Source: Myxococcales bacterium (GTDB lineage: Bacteria > Myxococcota_A > Polyangia > Polyangiales > Polyangiaceae). Taken from it: a DNA stretch of 64,000 nt. Position numbers and translations under genes: made by a program. This document shows positions 39,032-47,928 of this stretch, piece after piece (position 1 is the first letter of the stretch; each line of letters opens with the position of its first letter). The notes beneath the pieces are model-generated. The model did no database searches. It was not told the DNA's origin and was given only the letters and a program-made list of their open reading frames with translations. The stretch lies in NCBI GenBank assembly GCA_016212965.1, contig JACRDA010000346.1:17391-81390 (forward strand). Direction: 5' to 3'.

Positions 39032-40354
39032 TCACCGGATCTCCGTCCCGCCGGCGCGCTCGTCGTCGAGGGCGACCGCGGGAGGCGCCGGCGCGTCGCG
39101 GCCTAGCGGGCCTGGCTCGCGTAGCACCCAGCGGCGGGCCGCCTCCGCGCCGATCCGGCGCAGCAGCGCGTCCGCGCGGGCGAGGTCGGGGCGGCGCGGG
39201 AGCGGGGTCGACTGGCGCGCGGCCTCGAGCTCGCGGGCGCGGACCTCGGCCTCGCGCAGCGTCTGGTCGAGCGACAGCTCTCCCTTCTTGATCGACAGCA
39301 GCAGATCGCGGAACGCTCCGGTGACCTCGAAGGTGGGCTCGCCGGAGCGGAGCCAGCCGATGGCCGTGCCGATGAGGCGCACCAGGTTGTAGGCGTTCTT
39401 GGGCCGCAGATCGGACGGCAGATCGAGGTCGGCGGCGTGCTCGCGGGCGAACCGCACGAGCGACGGGTAGTCGCGGTGCGCCAGCAGCCCCTGATCGTAG
39501 AGCGAGCGATAGAGCTGCTTCACGTACTCCTTCGCCTGCAGGACGGCGTCGGCCTCGGTGGGGAACGTGCGACGGCTGGCCTGCGGCTCGGGGTGGCGCT
39601 CGCCTCCGCTGGGCGTCGCCCCGAAGATGGCGCGAGCGAGCCGCTCTGCGACCGTGTCGAGATCGGGGGCCGGGTCGCGGCGCAGCCAGTCGAGGACCAC
39701 GGCGCGGTGCTCGGCGAGGCGCTGCGATTGAACGAGGCGCGCGAGCTGCGAGAGCGCGTAGCGGCCGAAGCTGCCGTAGATCTCGGCCGAGGCGAACGCG
39801 TCCCGCTCCGCGAGGATCCACGCGCCGATGGGGTCGAGGGGCCGCACCGTGTGCAGGTACAGGAGCTCGAGGGTGTTGGGGTCGGCGCGCAGCGCCTGCC
39901 GGATCGCCTTGCCGACCTCCCAGTAGGTGGCGCTGCCGTCCTCGCTCACGAGGTCGCGCGGAGGCTCGGCGAGGCCCGAGGCCCAGGGCAGCGGCAGCAC
40001 GAAGACGCCGCGCAGATCGTGGTCCGAGCCCTCGTCGGCCAGACCCCACGCCCGCGAGCCCACGGTGGCCTCGAGCACGACCGTGGGGCGAAGCGCCTCC
40101 CACGCGCCCGCGCGGCGCTGTGCGTAGCGTAGCTGCCCCATCTTGCGGGGGACGAGCTCGCTCCGCGCGTAGCGGAGCACGCCCACGCCGACGATCGTGA
40201 CGTCGAGCTCGTCGCCGCGCGCGGCGGTCACGCGCCCGACGGCGCCCTGCGGCACGCGCCTGCCGGGGCTGAGCACGCGGTCGACCCTCGTGGTCACCTC
40301 GGTGCCGCTCGGCAGCGGGACGCCGAGCGGATCGATCGACGACAGCTCGCGCAT
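39032..40354 (-). CDS. RlaP/YcgL-type nucleotidyltransferase
   Basis: A 440-residue protein of the PF10127 type (DNA polymerase beta superfamily). The nucleotidyltransferase signature is GSRAWGLADEGSDHDLRGVF, where the G-S and D-x-D residues would bind nucleotide and metal. The all-helical C-terminal part includes KNAYNLVRLIGTAIGWLRSG. Before the catalytic domain is a small beta-barrel-like region of about 75 residues (GAVGRVTAARGDELDVTIVG) that may bind nucleic acid. Family members are sometimes encoded with RNA ligases and are proposed to act in RNA repair; no ligase gene is visible here. Both GTG 40366 and ATG 40354 are possible starts; I used the ATG. Confidence 0.8.
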   Translation of the reverse strand: MRELSSIDPLGVPLPSGTEVTTRVDRVLSPGRRVPQGAVGRVTAARGDELDVTIVGVGVLRYARSELVPRKMGQLRYAQRRAGAWEALRPTVVLEATVGSRAWGLADEGSDHDLRGVFVLPLPWASGLAEPPRDLVSEDGSATYWEVGKAIRQALRADPNTLELLYLHTVRPLDPIGAWILAERDAFASAEIYGSFGRYALSQLARLVQSQRLAEHRAVVLDWLRRDPAPDLDTVAERLARAIFGATPSGGERHPEPQASRRTFPTEADAVLQAKEYVKQLYRSLYDQGLLAHRDYPSLVRFAREHAADLDLPSDLRPKNAYNLVRLIGTAIGWLRSGEPTFEVTGAFRDLLLSIKKGELSLDQTLREAEVRARELEAARQSTPLPRRPDLARADALLRRIGAEAARRWVLREPGPLGRDAPAPPAVALDDERAGGTEIR

Positions 40355-40374
40355 GCGACGGTCCACGGCTCGAC

Positions 40375-40380
40375 AAGGTA
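40375..40380 (-). promoter_or_regulatory. -10-like TACCTT upstream of nucleotidyltransferase gene
   Basis: Minus-strand TACCTT, 8 nt before the GTG at 40366 and 20 nt before the ATG at 40354. If it is the -10, it slightly favours the GTG start or a short leader. Confidence 0.4.
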
Positions 40381-40455
40381 CCAGCTTCGCCGCCGCGCAG
40401 GACCGCCGGCCTTCCGTTCGCGCGGCAGCGCGACTACCAGCGTCGTCACCCAGCG

Positions 40456-42507
40456 ATGAGACCCGTCCTCGTCACGAGCGCCCTGCCGTACGCCAACGGC
40501 CACATCCACATCGGCCACCTGGTCGAGTACATCCAGACCGATATCTGGGCACGGGCCCAGCGCGCGATGGGGCGCCGGGCGATCTACGTCTGCGCCGACG
40601 ACACGCACGGGTCGGCCATCATGTTGCGCGCCCGCGCCGAGAAGCGCTCCGAGATCGACCTCATCGCCGAGATGAGCGCGGCCCACCAGCGCGACTTCGC
40701 CGCGTTCCAGATCGCCTTCGACCACTACGGCAGCACGCACTCGGCCGAGAACCGCGCGTTCGCGGGCGAGATCTGGGCGGCGTTCCGCGCGGGCGGCCAC
40801 GTCGCGAAGCGGCCGGTGCAGCAGCTCTTCGACCCGGTCGAGAAGATCTTCCTCGCCGATCGCTTCGTCCGGGGCACCTGCCCGAAGTGCCGGGCACCGG
40901 GCCAGTACGGCGACAACTGCGACCAGTGCGGCGCCACCTACGCGGCGACCGAGCTCATCGACCCGACGAGCGTCCTGTCGGGCGCGACGCCGGTCCTCGG
41001 CGAGGCCGATCACTACCTCGTCTCGATCGAGCACGAGCGCCCGTGGCTCACGGCGTGGACCCAGGCCGAGGGGCGCATGCCGCGGGCGACGGCAAAGTAC
41101 CTCGCGGGCTTCTTCCTGCCGGAGCCGCTCCACGACTGGGACGTGTCCCGCACGGCCCCGTACTTCGGGTTCGAGATCCCGGACGCCCCGGGCCACTACT
41201 TCTACGTCTGGTTCGACGCGCCCATCGGGTACCTCGCGGCGACCCAGCAGTGGTGCGACAAGGCGGGGGAGAAGTTCGACGACTACTGGCGCTCGGCCGA
41301 GGCCGACATCGTCCACGTCATCGGCAAGGACATCGTGAAGTTCCACACGCTGTTCTGGCCGGTGATGCTGAAGACCGCGGGCTTCAGCCTGCCGCGTCGC
41401 GTGCAGGTGCACGGCTTTCTCACCGTAAACGGCGCGAAGATGTCGAAGTCGAAGGGCACCTTCGTGCTCGCTTCGACCTTCGCCCGGCACCTCGACCCGA
41501 CCTACCTCCGCTACTACTACGCGACCAAGCTCGGGCCCAGCGTCGACGACCTCGATCTCGACGTCGACGAGCTCGAGAAGCGCGTGAACGCCGAGCTCGT
41601 GAACAAGATCGTGAACCTCGCGAGCCGCTCGGCGCGCTTCGTCCCGGCGGGGCTCGCGCTACCGTATCCGAACGACGGGGGGCTGTTCGCCGCGGGCGCT
41701 GCGCTCGCCGACGAGGTCGCGGCCGCGTACGACGGCTGGGATTTCGCGAAGGTCACCCGCCTCGTCACGGGCCTCGCCGATCGCGCCAACGAGGCCGTCG
41801 ACCGCGCGGCACCGTGGGCGCTCGCCAAGGACCCGGCCCGGGCCGCCGAGGCCGAGGCCGCCGCGAGCATCGCGCTCAACCTGTTCCGGCAGATCGTCGT
41901 CTACCTCGCCCCCGTCCTGCCGCGGCTCGCGGGCGACGTGGCGGCGCTGTTCGGGGCGCCCGTCGACCGCTTCGAGCTCGCCCGAACGCCGCTCGCCGGC
42001 ACGAAGCTCGCTCCTTACCAGCACCTCCTGAAGCGGGTCGACCCCGCGAAGGTCACGGCCATGATCGACGAGAGCAAGCCCGCCGAGCCCCTCGCCGCCG
42101 CTGCCGCGCCCGCTGCCGCGCCTGCCCCACCCGCCGGCGCGCCCGACGACGGCGCGGCCCTCGCAGCGGAGCCGCTCGGGGCGACCTGCACCATCGACGA
42201 TTTCACGAAGGTCGATCTGCGCGTGGCGCGCATCGTCGCCGCCGAGAGCGTGCCCGAGGCGAAGAAGCTCCTCAAGCTCACGGTGTCCCTCGGCGGCGAG
42301 GCGCGCCGCACGGTCTTCGCCGGCATCAAGGCTCACTACCGGCCCGAGGAGCTCGTCGGACGGCTCGTCATCGTCTGCGCGAACCTGGCGCCCCGTCAGA
42401 TGAAGCTCGGCCTGAGCGAGGGGATGGTCCTCGCGGCCGGCGCCTCGGGCGAAGCGTTTCTGCTGTCGCCCGACTCGGGCGCCCGGCCCGGCATGCGCGT
42501 GCACTGA
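40456..42507 (+). CDS. metG: Methionyl-tRNA synthetase
   Basis: A 683-residue class-I aminoacyl-tRNA synthetase that charges tRNA-Met. It has HIHIGH near residue 20, the KMSKS loop at residues 328-332, and a zinc knuckle of the two-pair type (CPKCRAPGQYGDNCDQC). The anticodon-binding helical domain follows. An Ala/Pro-rich linker joins it to a C-terminal Trbp111/EMAPII-like tRNA-binding domain (DDFTKVDLRVARIVAAE ... GLSEGMVLAA), which supports dimerisation and tRNA binding. Essential housekeeping gene. It is divergent from the nucleotidyltransferase gene and convergent with the phosphatase gene across 25 bp. Confidence 0.97.
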   Translation: MRPVLVTSALPYANGHIHIGHLVEYIQTDIWARAQRAMGRRAIYVCADDTHGSAIMLRARAEKRSEIDLIAEMSAAHQRDFAAFQIAFDHYGSTHSAENRAFAGEIWAAFRAGGHVAKRPVQQLFDPVEKIFLADRFVRGTCPKCRAPGQYGDNCDQCGATYAATELIDPTSVLSGATPVLGEADHYLVSIEHERPWLTAWTQAEGRMPRATAKYLAGFFLPEPLHDWDVSRTAPYFGFEIPDAPGHYFYVWFDAPIGYLAATQQWCDKAGEKFDDYWRSAEADIVHVIGKDIVKFHTLFWPVMLKTAGFSLPRRVQVHGFLTVNGAKMSKSKGTFVLASTFARHLDPTYLRYYYATKLGPSVDDLDLDVDELEKRVNAELVNKIVNLASRSARFVPAGLALPYPNDGGLFAAGAALADEVAAAYDGWDFAKVTRLVTGLADRANEAVDRAAPWALAKDPARAAEAEAAASIALNLFRQIVVYLAPVLPRLAGDVAALFGAPVDRFELARTPLAGTKLAPYQHLLKRVDPAKVTAMIDESKPAEPLAAAAAPAAAPAPPAGAPDDGAALAAEPLGATCTIDDFTKVDLRVARIVAAESVPEAKKLLKLTVSLGGEARRTVFAGIKAHYRPEELVGRLVIVCANLAPRQMKLGLSEGMVLAAGASGEAFLLSPDSGARPGMRVH

Positions 42508-42532
42508 GCGTGCGCCGACCCCGGCGACGTCG

Positions 42533-44197
42533 TCAGCTCGCGAGCTTCGTGCCGAAGAAGTTGTTGTAGCGCGGGTCGTTGTAGCGGGCGAAGTCGATGG
42601 CGAAGGGCGCGAACTGCGTCACGCCGCCCTTGAAGCGCACGGTGAGCGCCATCGGCGTCACCTCGCGGTAGTTGCTGCGCTCGGGCAGATCGGCGTTGGT
42701 CGAGCCGCCGGCCGAGAACAGGCTGAGCAGCGTGCCTTCGGGCTCGTCGTAGATCTTGCGGAAGCCCTCGATGACGCGCTCGTGGCCGCGGACGAGCGTG
42801 CGGCACCCGATGCGGCCGAGGAAGCTCTGGAACTGCTTGCTCCCGAAGGGGAAGCGCGCGACGTCCTTCTGCAGCTCGTGCGGGATGACCTCGGCCTTGG
42901 CCGGGTCGCTCCACAGCATCTCGAAGCGGATGGCCGGGTCGTTGAGCGAGTGGATGCCCTGCCAGCGCTCCGCCAGCGTGGCCTCGCGCGGCAGACCGCC
43001 GTGCACGAAGAAGGTGCGGTCGAACACGAGCGAGTTCGGCAGGGCGTCGAACAGGCGCATGTACGCGCCGAAGACGCCGTCGGCTGCGACGGGCTTCAGG
43101 GCGTCCATCGCCTCGCAGGGGCGCACGGGCGCGACGACGCGGCCGTGGATCTCGACGTAGTACTCGTGGTTGCCGCGCAGCATGTGCACGTGCTCGGGGG
43201 CGTGGATCTTGAGCTGCATCGCCGTCCGCAGCACGCCCGCGTAGCTGAAGCGCCCGCGGTCGATGTAGTCGCCGAGCAGGACGAGGTCGATGGGCGGGTT
43301 CTTCTGGGGGTCTTCCTTGTGCGCCTCGAGCTTGCCGAAGAAGTCGGCCTGGAGCAGGGCTGCCTTCAAGCACGAGTAGCAGCCGTGCAGATCGCCGATG
43401 ACGAGCAGCTCGTGGTCCGGCTTGGGCGGCACGACGTAGACGTGGCCGTCGAGGAACGAGGGACCGCCGGCGAAGGCCGCGAAGTCGCGCGCGCCGGCGA
43501 GCTTGTCCTTGCCTTCGGCGCGCTGGGTGTCGAGCCGCTCCATGACCTCGCGCACGAGGTCGAGGTCGCCCTGGCACTGCAGGGCGAAGGTGTCCTTGTC
43601 GCTCGCGTAGTCCCACTCCGAGCTCCGGAGGAACGGGTGGTCGTCCACGCGCGGCACGAGCTGTCGCACCTCGTCGAACAGGATGCTGCCCGACGCCACC
43701 GGCTCGACCTCGGCCTCGTCGAGCTCGATCTCGCGGTCGACGAGCGTCATGACCTCGTCGCGGAAGGCCTGCTCGTTCGGGTGCACGACCCCGTCGGCGT
43801 GCATGAGCTCGTCGACCGTCTGGAGCAGGGCGGCGCGGCCCTCCTGGTCGAAGGTCCGGAAGAGCTCGAAGCACCCGAGCTTCAACTTCAAGAGCACGAA
43901 CTGCTCGCTCGTCTCCTCGCCGCACACGCTCTCGGTGAAGTGGCTGAGGATGTCGCGCTCGTAGTGCTCGAGGATTTCGCCGTAGTGCTGGGCGAGGCGC
44001 GCGACGACGTCCTCGCCGACCCCGGTCTGGCCGTGCTGCTCGAGGCGCGCCACCACGAGCTTGCGGATGTGCCCGGCGATGAAGTCCTTCTCCGAGCGGC
44101 TGAAGTTCGCGTCGATGTAGGCGAACGCCACCAGGCAGAAGATGACGGCCTGCATCTGCCTTTCGGCCTCGGTCGGGTCGTTGGAGAAGCGAATCAT
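42533..44197 (-). CDS. PPP-family metallophosphatase with N-terminal TerB-like region
   Basis: A 554-residue protein. The C-terminal half is a calcineurin-like Ser/Thr phosphatase with all core motifs: GDLHG, GDYIDRG, RGNHE, a metal His in FVHGGLPRE and another in RGHER. The N-terminal half (about 200 residues) is helical, with an acidic segment FAYIDANFSRSEKDFIAGHI and DELMHADGVVHPNEQAF, resembling two TerB-like units that may bind metal. It is likely a cytosolic protein phosphatase and may oppose the Ser/Thr kinases nearby. ATG at 44197 is where the TerB-like region begins. It is head-to-head with a kinase gene across 523 bp. Confidence 0.85.
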   Translation of the reverse strand: MIRFSNDPTEAERQMQAVIFCLVAFAYIDANFSRSEKDFIAGHIRKLVVARLEQHGQTGVGEDVVARLAQHYGEILEHYERDILSHFTESVCGEETSEQFVLLKLKLGCFELFRTFDQEGRAALLQTVDELMHADGVVHPNEQAFRDEVMTLVDREIELDEAEVEPVASGSILFDEVRQLVPRVDDHPFLRSSEWDYASDKDTFALQCQGDLDLVREVMERLDTQRAEGKDKLAGARDFAAFAGGPSFLDGHVYVVPPKPDHELLVIGDLHGCYSCLKAALLQADFFGKLEAHKEDPQKNPPIDLVLLGDYIDRGRFSYAGVLRTAMQLKIHAPEHVHMLRGNHEYYVEIHGRVVAPVRPCEAMDALKPVAADGVFGAYMRLFDALPNSLVFDRTFFVHGGLPREATLAERWQGIHSLNDPAIRFEMLWSDPAKAEVIPHELQKDVARFPFGSKQFQSFLGRIGCRTLVRGHERVIEGFRKIYDEPEGTLLSLFSAGGSTNADLPERSNYREVTPMALTVRFKGGVTQFAPFAIDFARYNDPRYNNFFGTKLAS

Positions 44198-44720
44198 CGG
44201 TGTTCCAGGGCGGCCTTTCACGCCCCGGAACCGTACGGTGGCCCAACCTCGACGGCAAGCCGGCACCACCGTCCCCAATCCGGCGGCAAGGTTCTTGCGC
44301 TCGCAGCTCGCTCCGGCGCCGCGGGGCCCCCAAGAGCGCCAGGGTCGAGAGGATTCCTGTCGGGCTTGGACGCTTCCACGCCGTCTTGCGCGCCGCGCGC
44401 CCCTCATCATCTTGGCGCTCTTGGCGCCGTGGCGGTTGTCCTCTGTGTGCGCCAGGCAGAGTTACCAGCCGGACGAGCCCGGGCTCGCCCGGCCCCCTAC
44501 TTGGCGGCTCGTCTTCATCCGCTCGCGCCCGCGGCGGGCAGCCCGAGGCCCTGCGCTCTCCGGGGGGCGGGGGCGGTCCGCGATCGCGCGGTTGTCGGCG
44601 GACCGTCTCCGGCCTACCTTCGTGCCTGGCGCTCGGCGGCCGGTTCGTGGCACGCTGTGGCCCGTTCTACTCCCGGGTAGTTCCCGTCTGCCCACCGAGC
44701 AAACCGATTTTTCCGCGCCG
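44198..44720. other. Long divergent intergenic region between phosphatase and kinase genes
   Basis: I find no convincing gene in these 523 bp. The region holds a perfect 14-bp palindrome CGAGCCCGGGCTCG (44474-44487) and an 8-bp inverted repeat CGGTCCGC/GCGGACCG (44574-44581 with 44598-44605) around GCGATCGC. Near the kinase start GGTAGTTCC (about 44678-44686) and an AACCGATTTTTCC run are the only AT-richer parts. It probably contains both promoters. Confidence 0.45.
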
Positions 44721-47315
44721 ATGGCTGTGACCACGTCCATCCCGCAGGGCACCGTCCTGTCGGGCAAGTACCGCGTCGGGCGTGAGCTCGGGCGTGGCGG
44801 CATGGCGGCGGTCTACGAGGCCGAGAACATCGACATCGGCAAGCACGTGGCCATCAAGGTGCTCGCCGGGCACCTGACGACCTCGCGCACCGTGGTCGAG
44901 CGCTTCCTGCGCGAGGCGCGCGCCGTCGCGGCCATCCGCAGCCCCCACATTTGCGACGTGTTCGATGCCGCGAGCCTCGAGGACGGCTCGCCCTACCTGG
45001 TGCTCGAGCTGCTCGAGGGCGAGTCGCTGTACGACAAGATGTACCGCGAGCGGCAGCTCTCGGTGGAGGTCACGCTCGCCATCGTCCTGCAGGTCTGCCG
45101 CGGCCTGGCGCGCGCCCACGGCGCGCAGATCGTCCACCGCGATCTCAAGCCCGAGAACATCTACCTCGTCACCGACGAGGACGGGCTCATGCTGGTGAAG
45201 ATCCTCGATTTCGGGCTCGCCAAGTTCTACGAGGCGCCCGAGAGCACGCGCAGCGGCAAGAAGGCGGCCCGCCTCACGCGCGACGGGGCGGTGTTCGGGA
45301 CGCCCGTCTACATGAGCCCCGAGCAGGTGCGCGGGCAGGCGGCGGCCGACCACCGTGCCGACCTCTGGGCGCTCGCCTGCATCACCTACGAGTGCTTCAC
45401 CGGCACCACCGTGTGGTCCACGGACGAGGGCGTGGCGATGACCTTCGCGCAGATCGCCAGCGCGCCCATCCCGGACCCGGGCAAGTACCGCCCCGACTTG
45501 CCTGCGAGCTTCGTCGCGTGGTTCCGCCGCGCGCTCGACCGCGACATCACGAAGCGCCACCAGACCATCCAGGAGTTCGCCGACGCGCTCGCCTCGTCCT
45601 TCGGTCTGCAGGCCCCGGGCGGCGGCACCGATGCGGCGCTGGTCAAGCGGCTTGCCCAGCGCGCCAGCGATCCCAGCGCCCCGCCGGGGGGGCCCTCGTT
45701 GCCGGGCGACGTGCCCGAGCCCCCGCTGCCGACCTTCTCTCGGGCCGGGCCCACCCAGACGGGGGCCGTGCATCCGACCCCGACGCCCGTCGCGCCGCCG
45801 GCGCCCGCGCGCGGCTCGCGCTGGCGGTGGCTCGTCGCGCTCGGCCTCGTCGGGGCGACCGCCGCCGGGGTGGTGGTGTGGCGCACGCGCGGCGCGGGCG
45901 GCGAGACCGACCCCGCCACCGCCACCTCGTCCGGCACTGCCGAGCCGAGCCACGAGCCGAGCGGGACGCCCGGCCCGAGTGCGAGCGCACCCGACAAGCC
46001 CCGGCTGGGCTACGAGCTCGGTCACGCCTGGCTGCCGCGCGTGCGCGAGGCCCAGAGCCTGCTCGCGGCGCGCGAGTACGACAAGGCGCTCGAGCTCCTG
46101 CGCAAGACCTTCGACGAGTCGAAGCACGGCATGCTGCGCAACCTCGCCGACCAGGCGAAGGTCGCGCGCGACCTCAAGGTCGCCGGCTCCGCGTGCGAGA
46201 TCACCGGGCTGTCGCGCCCGCGGCGCTACGATCTGCTCGACCCGAGCCCGCGCCCCTCGAACGGCTCGGCGCCGGCGCTCGCGCTCGGGCCCAAGGGCGT
46301 GGTGGTGGCCTGGACCGACGATCACACGGGCCCCGAGCGCGCCTACGCCGCCGTGCTCGACGACGATCTGCGCAACACCGCGGCCGCCGTCGAGATCACG
46401 CCGGAGGGGCAGGCGGTCAAGGGGCCGGCGCTGCTCGCCTCGGACGGTCGCATCGTGACGACCTACTGGGAGGCGGCGGGCAACGCGCCCGGCGTCTACC
46501 TGCGCTGGCTCGGCCCCGACGCGGTCATCGAGAGCGCCCCGGTGCTCGTCTCGAAGCCCGAGCCCGGCACCTACATGCCGAGCACGGTGGCGCGGCCCGG
46601 CGGCGGCTTTTTCGTCGCGTACACCGCGCAGGTCGAGGCCGACTCGATCGATCTGTTCTATCGCGCGCTCGGCCCCAAGCTCGAGCCCATCGGCGAGCCG
46701 GTGCGCCTGACGGACTTCGTGAACCGCGCCCGCATCGCCGGCCGCGTGTCCGGGACGGCGCTCGCCGTGCGCCAGCACCGCATCCACTTCGCCTACGGCT
46801 TCGCCCGCGAGCCGCTCCTGCAGGTGCGCTACCAGGCGGTCCCGGCGGACACGGCGCCTCCCGGCCTCGAGGGCGGCGCCACCGGCGACCGCACGCTCAC
46901 GAGCGAGATCGTCCTCAACACCGCGTCGAGCCGCGCCGTCGAGCCCTCGGTCGCCTGCAACGACGACGGCTGCTTCGTCGCCTGGCACGGCATGCGCACC
47001 GGCGCCGCCGTGGCCTTCGTCGATCCGGACAACGCCGAGGTGAAGTGGCACCGCGACTTCACCGGGGCACATCCGACCCTCGCGGTCTCGCAGAAGGGCG
47101 AGATCGTGCTCGCCTGGTTCGAGGGCAACCGACTGTCCTTCGCGACGGTCGGCCGCCAGGGCATCGGCGCCGCGCTGCGTGTCGCCAACGTGGTGGGCGA
47201 CCAGCCGCCGCCGGCGGTCGTGCCGGGGACCCGCCCCGGGCAGTGGTACCTCGCGTGGCGCGACTTCGAGGCCTCGCGCCCCGAGCCCTACCTCTTGCGA
47301 CTGCAATGCCAGTGA
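44721..47315 (+). CDS. Membrane Ser/Thr protein kinase with extracytoplasmic sensor region
   Basis: An 864-residue PknB-type kinase. The kinase domain (about residues 15-290) has the Gly-rich loop LGRGGMAAVYEA, the Lys of HVAIKVL, HRDLKPEN and DFGLAK, then GTPVYMSPEQ. A Pro-rich segment follows, a single transmembrane helix (WLVALGLVGATAAGVVVW, about residue 375), a Ser/Thr/Pro linker, and a large outer region of about 430 residues. That region has repeated strand patterns (GPKGVVVAWTDDHTGPE, GGFFVAYTAQ, CFVAWHGMRT, GEIVLAWFEGN) suggesting a beta-propeller. The ligand is unknown. A GNAT gene starts 31 bp downstream. Confidence 0.93.
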   Translation: MAVTTSIPQGTVLSGKYRVGRELGRGGMAAVYEAENIDIGKHVAIKVLAGHLTTSRTVVERFLREARAVAAIRSPHICDVFDAASLEDGSPYLVLELLEGESLYDKMYRERQLSVEVTLAIVLQVCRGLARAHGAQIVHRDLKPENIYLVTDEDGLMLVKILDFGLAKFYEAPESTRSGKKAARLTRDGAVFGTPVYMSPEQVRGQAAADHRADLWALACITYECFTGTTVWSTDEGVAMTFAQIASAPIPDPGKYRPDLPASFVAWFRRALDRDITKRHQTIQEFADALASSFGLQAPGGGTDAALVKRLAQRASDPSAPPGGPSLPGDVPEPPLPTFSRAGPTQTGAVHPTPTPVAPPAPARGSRWRWLVALGLVGATAAGVVVWRTRGAGGETDPATATSSGTAEPSHEPSGTPGPSASAPDKPRLGYELGHAWLPRVREAQSLLAAREYDKALELLRKTFDESKHGMLRNLADQAKVARDLKVAGSACEITGLSRPRRYDLLDPSPRPSNGSAPALALGPKGVVVAWTDDHTGPERAYAAVLDDDLRNTAAAVEITPEGQAVKGPALLASDGRIVTTYWEAAGNAPGVYLRWLGPDAVIESAPVLVSKPEPGTYMPSTVARPGGGFFVAYTAQVEADSIDLFYRALGPKLEPIGEPVRLTDFVNRARIAGRVSGTALAVRQHRIHFAYGFAREPLLQVRYQAVPADTAPPGLEGGATGDRTLTSEIVLNTASSRAVEPSVACNDDGCFVAWHGMRTGAAVAFVDPDNAEVKWHRDFTGAHPTLAVSQKGEIVLAWFEGNRLSFATVGRQGIGAALRVANVVGDQPPPAVVPGTRPGQWYLAWRDFEASRPEPYLLRLQCQ

Positions 47316-47346
47316 CGCGCGCCCGCTCCGTGGGTCGAGGTGCCCC

Positions 47347-47928
47347 ATGCTTCCGCTAGCGCCGCGCTCGGAGCTGCGGGCCCGGCCGCTCGGCTCCCAG
47401 CGGCTGCTGCTCCACCCTCTCGACGTGTCCGACGCCCACGACCTGTGGGTCGTGGTCGACGCCTCGCGCGCCTGGCTGCAGCCCTGGCTGCCGTGGGTGC
47501 CCTACCAGCAGAGCGCCGAGACCGCCGTCCGCTTCGCCGAGGCCTCGGCGCTCGACTGGGATCAGGGTCGCGCCGCGCGCTTCACCATCCGCGAGCGCGG
47601 CAGCGGCCGCATGCTCGGCATCGTCGGCCTCGAGTCGATCGTGGAGCTGCACCGAGCCTGCGAGATCGGCTACTGGTTGCGACGCGACGCCGCTGGGCGC
47701 GGCTACATGACCGAGGCCGCCCGGGCGTGCGTCGACTTCGCCTTCCACCGCCTCCGGGCGCACCGCATGCGCGTGGCGGCGTCGACCCAGAACCACCCGT
47801 CGCTCGCGGTCATCGCGCGGCTCGGCTTCCACTTCGAGGGCATCGCGCGCCACGCCGAGTGGTGTGACGGGCGCTGGCTCGACCACGCCGTGTTCGCGCT
47901 GCTCGAGCACGAGTGGCCCGGCGGGTGA
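47347..47928 (+). CDS. GNAT N-acetyltransferase, RimJ/RimL type
   Basis: A 193-residue acetyltransferase. It begins with LGSQRLLLHPLDVSDA, typical of the RimJ/RimL branch. The acetyl-CoA motif region is EIGYWLRRDAAGRGYMTEAA (motif A, R/Q-x-x-G-x-G/A reads RRDAAGRGY). The C-terminus has STQNHPSLAVIARLGFHFEG. The likely activity is N-acetylation of a protein N-terminus or small amine. Its stop overlaps the probable GTG start of the first histidine kinase, so it is coupled to signalling genes. Confidence 0.9.
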   Translation: MLPLAPRSELRARPLGSQRLLLHPLDVSDAHDLWVVVDASRAWLQPWLPWVPYQQSAETAVRFAEASALDWDQGRAARFTIRERGSGRMLGIVGLESIVELHRACEIGYWLRRDAAGRGYMTEAARACVDFAFHRLRAHRMRVAASTQNHPSLAVIARLGFHFEGIARHAEWCDGRWLDHAVFALLEHEWPGG